From Corynebacterium kroppenstedtii DSM 44385 (lineage in GTDB: Bacteria; Actinomycetota; Actinomycetes; Mycobacteriales; Mycobacteriaceae), in assembly GCF_000023145.1 (NCBI RefSeq), contig NC_012704.1, positions 2,382,805 through 2,446,804 on the forward strand: 64,000 nucleotides of DNA. Direction: 5' to 3'. Below the pieces are notes generated by a model. It did no database searches. It saw nothing but the letters and a program-made list of their open reading frames with translations, and had not been told where the DNA came from. Made by a program: the position numbers and the translations under genes. This document shows, in pieces, positions 22,953-32,995 of the stretch (its first letter is position 1; each line of letters starts with the position of its first letter).

Positions 22953-25136
22953 CTACGGAGCCGGCTCATCGTTGTTACCCAAATCCGGAACGGGAACTTC
23001 CACACCGGGGAGAATTTCCTGGGTCCGCGTCGGGATGTTCAGGCCGCCATTGTCGGGCGCTTGTGGCATCGGGGCGGGAGTCTCCTGCGTCTCCGGCGCA
23101 TACTGCTGCTGTGGCTGCGGCGCCTGTGTCTGGGGTGCACGAGTACGCTGCGGCTGCTGCTGTTGAACCGTCGTCGTTTGGGTATAGGTCTTCTTCGACC
23201 CGCCCGAGTTAGTATTCGACTGCTTGGAACCCGACGAGTTCGAATCACCAAAGGCCATGTAATCATCGCCCTGCAAGGCGCTATCCATGGTTTGCTTCCA
23301 AATATCGGCTGGGAGTCCGGAACCATACATCGGGCGGCCAGAGTAGAAGATGGGCTGGCCGTCGTTCGTACCTACCCAGACCACCGTCGCTAATTGCGGG
23401 GTTGCACCAACAAACCAGGCGTCCTTGTTATTGCCGGTATCGCCCAACTGAGCCGTACCGGACTTCGCCGCTGAGGTCCGGCCACCAGCCAGACCGTGGT
23501 TGCGCGAATACGACGCAATCGGCTCCATCGCCGAAATGACGTTATTAGCGACATCTTTATCAATGCGCTGGTCACCCTCGACATTCGACCGATCCAGCAG
23601 CACCTTGCCTGACGACGTTTCCACCTTCTGAACAAAGTGCGTCTGGTGGTACATGCCGTTGTCTGCCAGCGTAGACAGGCCCGTCGCCATATCAATCGGG
23701 CGGGTTAAGTACTGGCCCAAGATGACGCCGTCGTACACCTGCCCATCCTTTTCCTGCAAGGTCTTTTCACCATTGACCTCGGTGGGGATACCCAGGCGGT
23801 GTGCCATATCGGCCGTGTCCTTCGCGCCATGCTTCAAATCATGCTGCATACGCACGAAGCTCGTGTTCAGCGACATCTTCAGCGCCGTCGCCAAGCTACA
23901 GGAACCACAGGATTCGCCTTCAGAGTTCTGAATAGTCAGGTTGTTGATGGTCACTGGGGCAGAGGAGTATACGCGGGAGAGCGACATTCCCTGCTCCAGG
24001 CCCGCGGCCAAACCGAAGATCTTGAACGTCGATCCGGTCTGGAGGCCGGTATTCGCGAAATCCCAACCATTCGGATCATCGCCACCGTAATAACCCTTCA
24101 CCGCACCATTGCGGGGATCAACCGAGACCACGGCAGTGCGGTAATCATCCGGGTAGCCCTGCATACGGTTCTTCACCGTGTCCGTCACGGACTTCTGAAC
24201 CTTGGGGTCAATCGTCGTCGTGATCTTGAGACCCTGAGTGTTGACGTCCTGCTCACTAATGCCGGATGCCTCAAGCTCAGACATGACCTGCGATTTAATC
24301 AGACCATTCGTACCCTCAACTTCAGAGCCCGTATCGATCGTGTTCGGATCAATGACTTCCGGGTATGCGGCATGGGCGCGCTCCTCCCCGTTAATAGCAC
24401 CCATGTCGGCCATACCGTCCATAACGTAGTTCCATCGCTCTTCAGCGGCCTGGCGGTTAGTCCAGGGATCCAACTCCGACGGACGCTGGATGGATGCAGC
24501 CAACACAGCGCCTTCCTCCGGCGTGAGGTCCTTGACGTCCTTGTTGAAATACGCCTTCGACGCCGCAGCAATGCCATACGCGTTACGTCCAAAATAAATA
24601 GTGTTCAGATACGCGCCGAGGATTTCATCCTTGGACCACTCGCGGGCCATCTTCGCGGAAATAACGAGCTCCTTAGCCTTACGTGTGTAGGAGTGCTCGT
24701 TACCTACCAGGGCGTTCTTCACATACTGCTGGGTGATGGTGGAACCACCACCAGAGGATTCCTTACCCGTCACAAGACCAAGCGCAGCGCGTCCGAAACC
24801 TTTAACAGAGAAGCCAGGGTTGGAATAGAAGGAGCGGTCCTCCGCAGCTAACACGGCTTGTCGCACAGGTTGAGGGATCTCCGAGAGATCAACGTCCGTG
24901 CGGTTACCGTCGGGCGGCACGATGCGCGCCAACTGGGTAGAAGAATCCGACGCGTAAATGGTCGCAATCTGATTAGTCTGAAGCTCTTGAGGCTCCGGGA
25001 CCTTCGTCACCGCGTAGGCGGAAAAGAATGCCACAACAGGCGCAAGAATGAGAACAAGGAGGATTACACCTGTCCATAGCAGCACCTTTTTCCAGGTAGA
25101 CATCTTGGCCTGCCTTTGTGGTTGTTTGTTACTCAC
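22953..25136 (-). CDS. ponA: Bifunctional class A penicillin-binding protein
   Basis: A 727-residue peptidoglycan glycosyltransferase/transpeptidase anchored by one helix (about 17-40). The GT51 domain shows AAEDRSFYSNPGF, GGSTITQQYVKN and KAKELVISAKMAREWSKDEI. The transpeptidase domain has the Ser-x-x-Lys box GSTFKI, SxN in MSLNTSF and the K-S/T-G motif as KSGTAQ. The tail (about 640-727) is Pro/Gln/Thr-rich. Two Cys (GESCGSCS) near the active site could form a disulfide. GTG 25136 is taken as start; ATG 25103 is possible. It is preceded by the DUF5318 gene, as in mycobacteria. Confidence 0.95.
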   Translation of the reverse strand: MSNKQPQRQAKMSTWKKVLLWTGVILLVLILAPVVAFFSAYAVTKVPEPQELQTNQIATIYASDSSTQLARIVPPDGNRTDVDLSEIPQPVRQAVLAAEDRSFYSNPGFSVKGFGRAALGLVTGKESSGGGSTITQQYVKNALVGNEHSYTRKAKELVISAKMAREWSKDEILGAYLNTIYFGRNAYGIAAASKAYFNKDVKDLTPEEGAVLAASIQRPSELDPWTNRQAAEERWNYVMDGMADMGAINGEERAHAAYPEVIDPNTIDTGSEVEGTNGLIKSQVMSELEASGISEQDVNTQGLKITTTIDPKVQKSVTDTVKNRMQGYPDDYRTAVVSVDPRNGAVKGYYGGDDPNGWDFANTGLQTGSTFKIFGLAAGLEQGMSLSRVYSSAPVTINNLTIQNSEGESCGSCSLATALKMSLNTSFVRMQHDLKHGAKDTADMAHRLGIPTEVNGEKTLQEKDGQVYDGVILGQYLTRPIDMATGLSTLADNGMYHQTHFVQKVETSSGKVLLDRSNVEGDQRIDKDVANNVISAMEPIASYSRNHGLAGGRTSAAKSGTAQLGDTGNNKDAWFVGATPQLATVVWVGTNDGQPIFYSGRPMYGSGLPADIWKQTMDSALQGDDYMAFGDSNSSGSKQSNTNSGGSKKTYTQTTTVQQQQPQRTRAPQTQAPQPQQQYAPETQETPAPMPQAPDNGGLNIPTRTQEILPGVEVPVPDLGNNDEPAP

Positions 25137-25141
25137 TATTC

Positions 25142-25594
25142 CTATTTCTCCTCTACGCGAGGTTTGGACGTACCACTTCCTACACGGACAAGCATCTCAC
25201 GAAGCAGTACGTTCCACCGGCAATGCACGCATACCTCCACGATGTGGGCGGTAATGTCGCCATAGGTTTCCGCCAGGGCCTCAACTTCTCGACGACTACG
25301 CGCGGTCCCTGCTATTTTCCCCAAGTTGTCGCCGAATATCCAGATGACATTTTTTAACGTCCTTTTTCCACACAGCGGACACGGACGATCTTGTGGTTCA
25401 CCATGAAAATCAGCGGCATCAATCAGCCGACGTGACGACTGCCGCAATTCCTCCGAAGAGATGTCTCCCCGGCGGTATTCAGCCAGCAACCGTTGACGAT
25501 CAAGCTGATGATTCCTCGTCTCTGTCCAGCTCACCCCGGTCACTATAGGCACAATAGCCTCACGTGTATAGCCCAGCACACCGTCGGCACGCAT
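25142..25594 (-). CDS. DUF5318 zinc-ribbon-like protein
   Basis: A 150-residue cytosolic protein homologous to the gene next to ponA in mycobacteria. Two Cys pairs, CPLCGKR and CVHCRWN, suggest a treble-clef or zinc-ribbon site; FHGEPQDRPCPLCG and VIWIFGDNLG are family blocks. Start uncertain: ATG 25594 is used, but its AAAGG is only 2 nt away, and GTG 25609 is in frame. The ponA start follows after 5 bp, so the genes are coupled. Function unknown; context suggests envelope synthesis. Confidence 0.75.
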   Translation of the reverse strand: MRADGVLGYTREAIVPIVTGVSWTETRNHQLDRQRLLAEYRRGDISSEELRQSSRRLIDAADFHGEPQDRPCPLCGKRTLKNVIWIFGDNLGKIAGTARSRREVEALAETYGDITAHIVEVCVHCRWNVLLREMLVRVGSGTSKPRVEEK

Positions 25595-25641
25595 AACCTT
25601 TCGCTGCACTCAAGCAGCTTTAGCGCGGGTGAGAATCACCA

Positions 25642-25647
25642 TATAAT
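25642..25647 (+). promoter_or_regulatory. -10 hexamer TATAAT upstream of the MarR gene
   Basis: A perfect TATAAT followed by AGGAGGAG, about 40 nt before the MarR start. The same AT patch read on the other strand (TATTAT) may serve the divergent DUF5318-ponA unit. Confidence 0.45.
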
Positions 25648-25684
25648 AGGAGGAGTCCATTTCTGACTAACGCACCTGGTGACA

Positions 25685-26251
25685 ATGACCTCAACTGACA
25701 AGTCCATCAATAAAAATTCAGGCGACGCCTCTCCCGTCCCCGCCACTTCTGACCACGCCACCACACAGCCCTCGAAACAGTTTTCTCAAGACACTCCTAT
25801 CGAAGACATTGCAGCACGGCTCCGGCCACTCCTCAATAGGCTCGTCTTAATTTATTACCGTCAGTCGGTTCATACCGCCCTTACCGCTAGCCAAATTTCC
25901 ATACTGTCCGTGCTGGAACAGCACGGTTCTATGCGGATTAGCGACATCGCCAAATTCGAGTCCATCCGCATGCCCACCGCATCGAACGCGATTCACCGCC
26001 TCGAGTTCGACGGCCTTGTTGTTCGGGAGCGAGATAAACACGACCGCCGCGGAGTGACCGTCGCCCTGACGGACCACGGTAGGGAAGAGCTCGAACGAGT
26101 CAATGCACAACGAAACCTTGAGTTCGCGCGGTTCATTGCTCAATACACTGAAGATGGCAAAGAGCTCGCACTCGAACTGACCGACGTCCTCGAGCGCATC
26201 CTTAATGATCACGAGGGTGGCCCCGACGACGAACACCCAGCACACGACTAA
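25685..26251 (+). CDS. MarR-family transcriptional regulator
   Basis: A 188-residue winged-helix regulator. The recognition region is MRISDIAKFESIRMPTASNAIHRLEFDGLVVRE, shown by blocks RISDIAKFESI and ASNAIHRLEFDGLV, and the wing is RDKHDRRGVTVALT. The first 45 residues are polar and probably disordered. GTG 25679 is an alternative start; the strong AGGAGGAG lies too far upstream (about 30 nt) to fit either. The Usp gene follows after 26 bp and may be its target or partner. It is divergent from the DUF5318-ponA unit. Confidence 0.87.
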   Translation: MTSTDKSINKNSGDASPVPATSDHATTQPSKQFSQDTPIEDIAARLRPLLNRLVLIYYRQSVHTALTASQISILSVLEQHGSMRISDIAKFESIRMPTASNAIHRLEFDGLVVRERDKHDRRGVTVALTDHGREELERVNAQRNLEFARFIAQYTEDGKELALELTDVLERILNDHEGGPDDEHPAHD

Positions 26252-26277
26252 CCCCTTCCGACAAACGGAGCACCACC

Positions 26278-27195
26278 GTGACTAACGAATCCCCGGTTCG
26301 CATCCTCATTTCCCGACGCCCACATCCCACCGAATCCAGTGCCGAGGAATTCGCCGCATGGTTTGCCCGTACCTCGCCGGCCGTCATTCGGACAATCACC
26401 GTCCTGCCATCCATATGGCCATCGGGCGCACCCGACGAGCTAGGGGAGGACTACCAACGCTGGATTCGCAAGGAAACGAAGAAGTGCGAACGCGCTGCTC
26501 TTGAGGCGCTCAAAGAGGCACGGGTTCCCGACGATTCCCTGGATGCCACCCCCTTCGAGTTCGTCACCGCTGCCTCCGAAACCGACGCTCTCAGCGCGGC
26601 TGCCACCGGTTTCAATGCGACGATTGTTCTGCTTGGATCCCACGCTTCTGCGGCCGAGGGCCGATTTGTTGCCGGGTCCACCGCGGATGCCCTGCTTCAC
26701 TGCGCACCCGTATCCCTGGGTCTCGCCCCGCGTGGCCTGCGGACATCCAAAAAAGGCGTCACTCGCGTCAACTGTGCTTACGCCGATACTGAACAATCAC
26801 AGGAAGCGTTGCGGAAAGCGTGCGACTATGCACACCGATGGGATGTTCCCCTCCGCCTTGTGGCATTCACGCCGCACGGTCCGTCGATGTATCCCACCGA
26901 AACCCCGTACAAGCACGCCAAAGAGGTCACCCGGCAGTGGCGGGACCAGGCCCAGAGCATCCTTGAGCGTGGACAGGAACGCGCCCTCGCGCGCTTTGAC
27001 GATCTTCGCGTCGATCTCGCCATCGGATCCGGCGAGGACTGGGAAAATTCCATCGCCGACCTAGATTGGAAGAAAGGGGACCTCCTCGTCGTGGGCAGTT
27101 CCACGCTGGGCGTCTTCGGGCATACGTTCCTTGGTTCGTCGACAAACCAGATTGTGCGGAATTCGCCCGTCCCCACTGTTATTGTTCCCGTCTAA
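26278..27195 (+). CDS. Tandem universal stress protein
   Basis: A 305-residue cytosolic protein with two UspA-like domains (about 1-150 and 160-305). Each ends in a Rossmann-like block: IVLLGSHASAAEGRFVAGST in the first, VVGSSTLGVFGHTFLGSS in the second. The ATP-binding pattern G-2X-G-9X-G(S/T) is only partly kept, so nucleotide binding is uncertain. Starts at GTG. It lies in line with the MarR gene (26 bp) and a small membrane protein (30 bp), suggesting one transcript. Confidence 0.82.
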   Translation: MTNESPVRILISRRPHPTESSAEEFAAWFARTSPAVIRTITVLPSIWPSGAPDELGEDYQRWIRKETKKCERAALEALKEARVPDDSLDATPFEFVTAASETDALSAAATGFNATIVLLGSHASAAEGRFVAGSTADALLHCAPVSLGLAPRGLRTSKKGVTRVNCAYADTEQSQEALRKACDYAHRWDVPLRLVAFTPHGPSMYPTETPYKHAKEVTRQWRDQAQSILERGQERALARFDDLRVDLAIGSGEDWENSIADLDWKKGDLLVVGSSTLGVFGHTFLGSSTNQIVRNSPVPTVIVPV

Positions 27196-27225
27196 ATCAA
27201 CATTTTCGCTGTAGAGGAGGTTCGA

Positions 27226-27714
27226 GTGGATAGCCACGGGAAATCTCATTCTCACCGCTCCGATGACCCCGACCAGCACGTCACCGTCGATAAAGCAGAC
27301 TCCACGCCATCCAAACCATCCCAGCTGGATTACGAACTCGACCCATTACTGCGCCTAGAGCAACACACGCGGTCCACCCACCAGGCCATCGTGTATGTCA
27401 TCGTGGTGCCGCTGATTACGCTGCTCGCGGCCGGAATCATCCTGTTCATTTCGCACAACCAAGGTGGCCCGGATTGCGACGCGGGGGAGTCGGCATGGAT
27501 ATGTTCGCGTACCTACGAAATCCTCTTCCCCGTGGTACCGGGGGCGATCGCCCTCATCGGCGCACTCGGGGGAGTGTGGACCACCTATATCAAGTGGGCC
27601 CGGTATGACCGCTGGCGCCCATGGCTCGCCATTTGTTGGGTGCTTATCCCCTTCGCACTCGGGTGGATCACCAGCACCGGGTGGATGGCAATTGCCGGGC
27701 TTGATTACCGGTAG
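27226..27714 (+). CDS. Hypothetical membrane protein
   Basis: A 162-residue protein with a charged His/Asp-rich N-terminus (DSHGKSHSHRSDDPD) and three membrane segments at about 53-75, 100-120 and 132-155. A conserved-looking Cys pair (GPDCDAGESAWICSR) lies in the loop between the first and second segments and could form a disulfide. The GTG start follows GAGGAGG. Last gene of the apparent MarR-Usp unit and convergent with lepB. Function unknown. Confidence 0.65.
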   Translation: MDSHGKSHSHRSDDPDQHVTVDKADSTPSKPSQLDYELDPLLRLEQHTRSTHQAIVYVIVVPLITLLAAGIILFISHNQGGPDCDAGESAWICSRTYEILFPVVPGAIALIGALGGVWTTYIKWARYDRWRPWLAICWVLIPFALGWITSTGWMAIAGLDYR

Positions 27715-27739
27715 GCGCGCCGGGCGCAACTCGCGCTGG

Positions 27740-28519
27740 TTAGTCCTTCTGAATATCCGGGTGACCCACAGTACCGATCCGACTGAACGGCAGAATACGG
27801 GCATCCACCCGGCCAATAATGTTCTTCTCAGGCACTGTGCCCTGGTACTGATCCTCCATATGGTAGCGAGAATCTGCAGAATTCGTGCGGTTATCGCCCA
27901 TCAACCACACATTCCCATCGGGCACAGTGATCGGGCCAAAGTACCCGCCACCGCACGCTTCTGAGCCATGCTCAGTATCGACCTCCCGCTGCGGGGGCTG
28001 CAGAGTGTACGACGAATCGATCGTCTTCCCATTCACCTTGATGCCGTCGTCTCCGGGTTTGCACTCAACAGTTTGCCCACCCGTCGCGATGACCCGCTTC
28101 ACGACGTCATTCTCCGGGGGAGTAGCCAGCCCAATATACGACGCACCAGTACGCAACACCTTGCTGAAGCCGCTGCTCTCATCCGACGTGCTCTCACCGA
28201 ATTCCCCTTCGTCCCAAGACTCGGGGCCTCGGAACACGACGACGTCGCCCGGCTTGGGAGAACTGAAATCGTAGGCGAGTTTATTGACGAAAACGCGGTC
28301 GTTATTGCAGCCCGTACACCCATTGAGCGTCGGCTCCATGGACTCCGAGGGAATAACGTAGACGCGCCCGATAAAAACCTGGAACAGCACCGCCACGAGG
28401 AGCGCGCAGAGGATAATGATCGGGATTTCGATATACCAGGGGCGTTCCTTCTTCACTGTGGCCGCGGCAGGGGCTGACCCCGACGACCCCGAGGCGGATT
28501 TTTTTGATTTTCCAAACAT
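27740..28519 (-). CDS. lepB: Signal peptidase I
   Basis: A 259-residue type I signal peptidase that removes signal peptides from Sec/Tat substrates outside the membrane. A basic N-terminus is followed by one helix (about 30-50). The catalytic Ser lies in IPSESMEPTL, the Lys in DVVKRVIATGG, and the GDNRTNSADSRYH box is intact. An unusual CTGCNND insertion follows the Ser box. It is 24 bp downstream of leuS and probably co-transcribed with it. Confidence 0.94.
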   Translation of the reverse strand: MFGKSKKSASGSSGSAPAAATVKKERPWYIEIPIIILCALLVAVLFQVFIGRVYVIPSESMEPTLNGCTGCNNDRVFVNKLAYDFSSPKPGDVVVFRGPESWDEGEFGESTSDESSGFSKVLRTGASYIGLATPPENDVVKRVIATGGQTVECKPGDDGIKVNGKTIDSSYTLQPPQREVDTEHGSEACGGGYFGPITVPDGNVWLMGDNRTNSADSRYHMEDQYQGTVPEKNIIGRVDARILPFSRIGTVGHPDIQKD

Positions 28520-28543
28520 GCTGTTTTCCGTTCCGGGTCGGGC

Positions 28544-31500
28544 CTAGATCACCACGTTGACCATACGGCCAGGGACAACGATCACTTTCTTAATCTCATG
28601 ATCGCCCACGTGCTCTTTCACCTTGGCATCATCAAGTGCCGCAGCTTCAATATCTTCGCGCGAGGCATCCGTCGCTACATTAATACGGCTGCGGACTTTC
28701 CCCTGCACCTGAACAGGAATCTCGACGGTGTCGTCGACAAGCCACTTCTCCTCGAACGTCGGGAAGGGGCCGTGAGCCAAGGACTCAGTGTGACCCAGCC
28801 GCGACCACAGCTCTTCCGCGATATGCGGGGCAAGCGGGGCAACGAGCAGCACAGCTGGTTCGACGATCTCGCGGGGAGCGCCGCCCGCATACGTTTTCGT
28901 CACATAGTTGACGTACTCAATGAGTTTCGCCACCGCAGTGTTATCCATCAGCTGGGCGTAATCCTCGCGGACTGCGACAATCGTGCGGTGCAGGGCGCGG
29001 CGATCGTCATCGGTGGGGGTCGCATCCGTGACGACGAGGTCACCGGTGGATTCATCGACCACCAGTCGCCACAGACGCTGCAAGAAGCGCTGCGAACCAA
29101 CGACGTCCTTCGTCGCCCAGGGGCGAGACGTATCCAGCGGACCCATCGACATTTCGTAAATGCGCAGCGTATCGGCACCATAGTTGTCGCAAATGTCCTC
29201 AGGGGAGACGGCATTCTTCAGGGATTTGCCCATCTTTCCGTACTCCTGGTGAACCTGGATTTCGCCGTGCTCATTGGTCTGAACACCATCCATGTTCCGC
29301 CCGTCGCTGGGAACCCACCAGAAGGAACCGTCGCGCTCCACAACCTCCGCGGCGGGGATGTACACGCCGCGGTCGTCGGTGTACGCGAAAGCCTGGATGT
29401 AGCCCTGGTTGAAGAGGCGATGGTACGGCTCGCAGGAGGACACGTAGCCGAGGTCGAACAGCACCTTGTGCCAGAACCGGGAGTAGAGCAGGTGCAGCAC
29501 CGCGTGCTCGACACCGCCGACATACAGGTCCACGCCGCCGGATTTCTTCTGATCCGTGGGGCCCATCCAGTACTTTTCATTCTCGGGGTCGCAGAGCGCG
29601 TCCTGATTCGTGGGATCCACATAGCGGAGCTCGTACCAGGAACTTCCCGCCCATTGCGGCATCACGTTCGTATCGCGTCGGTACTTCTTGGGGCCATCGC
29701 CCAAATCCAGCTCCACATTGACCCAGTCCTTGGCCTTGGCCAGCGGCGGGTGTGGTTCCGATTCCGCGTCATCGGGATCGAAGGATACCGGCCGGTAGTC
29801 GTCCACATCCGGGAGCACAACGGGCAACATGGACTCCGGGAGCGGGTGAGCGACGTCGTTCTCGTCGTACACAACGGGGAAGGGCTCGCCCCAGTACCGC
29901 TGGCGAGCGAAGAGCCAATCACGCAGCTTGTACTGGATTTTTTCCTTGCCGACGCCACGCTGGGCGAGCCAATCGATGGTGCGTGCTTTCGCGTCCTCCA
30001 AGTGGAGGCCGTTGATGTCTAGGCCGTCGTCGTTGGCTGAGTTCACTGCGGTGCCGGCGCCCGTGAAAGCCTCGACGGTGACGTCGCCGCCGGAAATGAC
30101 CTCGGTGATGGGCAATTCGAAGACGCGCGCGAAGTCGTAGTCGCGCTCATCGTGCGCGGGAACAGCCATGATCGCACCCGTGCCGTAGCCGGACAGGACA
30201 TAGTCGGCGATGAACACGGGGATGCGGCGGCCATTCACCGGGTTCGTGGCGTACACGCCCAGGAAGACACCGGTTTTTTCCTTGTTCTCTTGGCGTTCCA
30301 AATCGGACTTCGCGACGATGGACGCGCGGTACTCCTTCACCGCCTCGGCAGGGGTGGCCGCGCCGCTGGTCCAGCGGTCGATGGCGTCGTCGGAGAGCGA
30401 GCGCTCGGCGCGGAGATCCGGCCACTGATCTGCGACGATCTCGTCGACAAGCTCATGTTCTGGCGCCAAGACGAGGTATTCCGCGCCGAAGAGGGTGTCG
30501 GGGCGGGTGGTGAACACGGGGCACTGTGCGGCGTCGTGGCTGGAGGTGTTCGTCGGGATGGCGAAGGTGACTTCCGCACCCCGGGACCGGCCGATCCAGT
30601 TGCGCTGCATGGACTTCACCTTGTCGGGCCAGTCCAGCAGGTCGAGATCGTCGAGCAGACGATCCGAGTACTGCGTGATCCGCATCATCCACTGGGTCAG
30701 TTTCTTGCGGAAAACGGGGAAATTGCCACGTTCCGAGCGGCCGTCGGCCGTGACTTCTTCATTGGCCAAGACCGTGCCGAGCCCGGGGGCCCAATTCACC
30801 GTTGACCTGGACCGATAGACCAAACGGAAGGTTTCAACGACGTGCTCACGCTGAGCATCATCCAGCGATTCCCATATTTCCGCGGAGCTCTTGCCGGCTT
30901 GTTCAGCGGCTTCGACTGCTGCACCCGTGTCGGGATCAACGCTCTGGTAGCCGGGGCCGGAGGTCACATTGACCGCGCCCGATGCCAGCTTTTCCCGCAA
31001 TTCCGCGACCGGCCGGGCTGCGTTGGCCTGGGGGTCAAACCACGAGTTGAAAATCTGGAGGAAAATCCACTGGGTCCAGCGGTAGAAATCTTGGTCAGTC
31101 GTAGCAAATGACCGACGAGGGTCATGCCCCAGACCCAGGCGCCCCAGCTGGCGCTTCATGTTTGCGATATTCGCCTCGGTGGTGGTCCGCGGGTGCGTTC
31201 CTGTCTGGACCGCGTACTGTTCCGCAGGGAGGCCGTAGGCGTCATATCCCAGTGTGTGCAGCACGTTCTTGCCCAACATGCGGTGGAAACGTGCGTAGAC
31301 GTCCGTCGCAATGTAGCCCAAGGGGTGGCCAACGTGCAGGCCGACGCCCGATGGATAGGGGAACATATCTTGGACAAAGATCCGATCGTCGGGAAGATCC
31401 GAACCTCCATCGCGGGGGGCTAAATCCCCGGTGGGGTTGGGCGCGTTGAACGTCCCCTCGTCGGACCAACGCTCGTGCCAGGCGTTTTCGATCTCCGCAG

Positions 31501-31666
31501 CCAGCCCGGCGGTGTAGCGGAAACGTGGTTCGTCGTGATGCGCCGACGACGCACTCGACCGCGAAGAAAGAGAGCCTGACGAAGTATTGTGGGAGGAGGA
31601 CACTGACGTAGTGGGATGACCAGTTGACTGGCCCCCATTCGGGCTCTTTTCTCTCGGATTTGTCAT
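28544..31666 (-). CDS. leuS: Leucyl-tRNA synthetase
   Basis: A 1040-residue class I synthetase, longer than the usual 870-970. A Ser-rich N-terminal tail (about 1-45) and insertions account for the difference. The HIGH-type motif is [16 protein letters not shown] and the KMSKS-type motif is [14 protein letters not shown]; the CP1 editing domain holds [12 protein letters not shown] and the [12 protein letters not shown] block. The ATG at 31666 has TAGACT 8 nt upstream and no ribosome-binding sequence, compatible with a near-leaderless mRNA. lepB follows. Confidence 0.96.
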   Translation of the reverse strand: MTNPREKSPNGGQSTGHPTTSVSSSHNTSSGSLSSRSSASSAHHDEPRFRYTAGLAAEIENAWHERWSDEGTFNAPNPTGDLAPRDGGSDLPDDRIFVQDMFPYPSGVGLHVGHPLGYIATDVYARFHRMLGKNVLHTLGYDAYGLPAEQYAVQTGTHPRTTTEANIANMKRQLGRLGLGHDPRRSFATTDQDFYRWTQWIFLQIFNSWFDPQANAARPVAELREKLASGAVNVTSGPGYQSVDPDTGAAVEAAEQAGKSSAEIWESLDDAQREHVVETFRLVYRSRSTVNWAPGLGTVLANEEVTADGRSERGNFPVFRKKLTQWMMRITQYSDRLLDDLDLLDWPDKVKSMQRNWIGRSRGAEVTFAIPTNTSSHDAAQCPVFTTRPDTLFGAEYLVLAPEHELVDEIVADQWPDLRAERSLSDDAIDRWTSGAATPAEAVKEYRASIVAKSDLERQENKEKTGVFLGVYATNPVNGRRIPVFIADYVLSGYGTGAIMAVPAHDERDYDFARVFELPITEVISGGDVTVEAFTGAGTAVNSANDDGLDINGLHLEDAKARTIDWLAQRGVGKEKIQYKLRDWLFARQRYWGEPFPVVYDENDVAHPLPESMLPVVLPDVDDYRPVSFDPDDAESEPHPPLAKAKDWVNVELDLGDGPKKYRRDTNVMPQWAGSSWYELRYVDPTNQDALCDPENEKYWMGPTDQKKSGGVDLYVGGVEHAVLHLLYSRFWHKVLFDLGYVSSCEPYHRLFNQGYIQAFAYTDDRGVYIPAAEVVERDGSFWWVPSDGRNMDGVQTNEHGEIQVHQEYGKMGKSLKNAVSPEDICDNYGADTLRIYEMSMGPLDTSRPWATKDVVGSQRFLQRLWRLVVDESTGDLVVTDATPTDDDRRALHRTIVAVREDYAQLMDNTAVAKLIEYVNYVTKTYAGGAPREIVEPAVLLVAPLAPHIAEELWSRLGHTESLAHGPFPTFEEKWLVDDTVEIPVQVQGKVRSRINVATDASREDIEAAALDDAKVKEHVGDHEIKKVIVVPGRMVNVVI

Positions 31667-31783
31667 GGTCACATAGTCTAGTTGGGCCCATGATGAGGGC
31701 AACTACACCGGTCACCGCTGACAAACCCGGTCATCAACCGCTCGTCTCGAACACACGAATCCTGACGAAAACAAGGAGCATGT

Positions 31784-32920
31784 ATGCCGAACACCACTGT
31801 TTTTTCTGACTTCGTCGATTTCTACCGCGAGATGTATTCGCCGGAGACATTGTCCGCATCCGACATCTTCGCTAAAAAGACTGAATCCTTTTCTATCGAC
31901 GACGTTGTTCACCCTGCTGACCAAAAGTGGTTTTCCGAGCACAACAAAGAAGCAACGATTAAGAAAGGTTCCGTCGTTTACCTGGGTGATGAGCCCTTTT
32001 ACGGCCTTCTGTCTGAGGTCGACGACGGGATTATTAACCGCACGTTCCCGCACATCGTGGACCGCCCTGCCTCGAACCGCATCAAACTCATGGTTCTTGG
32101 CGATAACGCAATCTTTAAGAACAAGGTTTCTGGATACTTAGCTGACGGGTTAATCCAAGTTAAAAATACGGAAGGCCATCAAGGCTCCGCCGAAGAACCT
32201 ATTAAGTACTTCGATGCTCTTCTTCAAAAGATTGACCACTCCTTGCCGTTGGTTCGACGTCAACGCGGGGAGCAGCTTGGCCATTCACTGACCCGCACAG
32301 CGCAAGCGCTGGCAGAAATTCTGGACCTCAATGACCAGCAGAATGCGATGATGACTGGCCGCGATGATCTCTCCGTGGGGGACAATGAATTCCCCCTTAT
32401 TCCAGCGTGGGAGCTTCGCCACGCCCTCATGGATAAGTGGCCAGGAAACCGGATGACCACAGATGGCGTACTACATATTTCCGGGGATGACCTGCCTCAA
32501 TCCAGCGAGATCGGCCGACTAGAGCTCTATCCGTGGCGTAGCCTACAGCGGGGTGTCATTCCGGAATGGATTAAAGAGGCGATCGCTTCGGGCGACGTAC
32601 CACCATCGGTAAGCAAAGCTGCATCCGTGATTATTAGCATTCTTGATCGCCTGGACGATGACGCGAATGATCTTCTTTTCGTCGTGGCTAATCCTGACGA
32701 ATGGGCAGATGCCATTCGCGGGACCGCAACGGCCGCGGGCCACGACAATGTTGACCAGCTGATTGATCGCTTCACGAAGAAGCAATTGCTGTATTCCGAC
32801 ACCCGTGATCTCTCCATCGACAACCTTCTTGACGCCTGCATCGGCGACGGAGCTAAGTCTCAGCGCTCCGCGGACAAACGTCTCCACGGGCTGAGCGGCG
32901 TCGATATCACCACTAGCTAA
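31784..32920 (+). CDS. Unrecognised 378-residue soluble protein
   Basis: An acidic cytosolic protein without signal peptide, membrane segment or motif I can assign. The N-terminal half has KKGSVVYLGDEPFYGLLSEV and RIKLMVLGDNAIF; the middle has PLVRRQRGEQLGHSLTRTAQ; the C-terminal half is helical with many Asp/Leu. An AAGGAGC sequence precedes the ATG, and codon use is ordinary though slightly less GC-rich than leuS. Monocistronic and divergent from leuS. Function unknown; a metabolic or stress-response orphan. Confidence 0.7.
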   Translation: MPNTTVFSDFVDFYREMYSPETLSASDIFAKKTESFSIDDVVHPADQKWFSEHNKEATIKKGSVVYLGDEPFYGLLSEVDDGIINRTFPHIVDRPASNRIKLMVLGDNAIFKNKVSGYLADGLIQVKNTEGHQGSAEEPIKYFDALLQKIDHSLPLVRRQRGEQLGHSLTRTAQALAEILDLNDQQNAMMTGRDDLSVGDNEFPLIPAWELRHALMDKWPGNRMTTDGVLHISGDDLPQSSEIGRLELYPWRSLQRGVIPEWIKEAIASGDVPPSVSKAASVIISILDRLDDDANDLLFVVANPDEWADAIRGTATAAGHDNVDQLIDRFTKKQLLYSDTRDLSIDNLLDACIGDGAKSQRSADKRLHGLSGVDITTS

Positions 32921-32940
32921 AACGCAGATCACCCAGATCA

Positions 32941-32958
32941 GCGGCCTATTTTGGCCGC
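32941..32958. terminator. Hairpin after the orphan gene
   Basis: GCGGCC, a 6-nt loop TATTTT and GGCCGC, 20 nt after the stop at 32920. No T run follows, so termination is only likely. Confidence 0.4.
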
Positions 32959-32995
32959 ACGCCCGGCCACGCACACCACTGAGGAGCCACACCAC

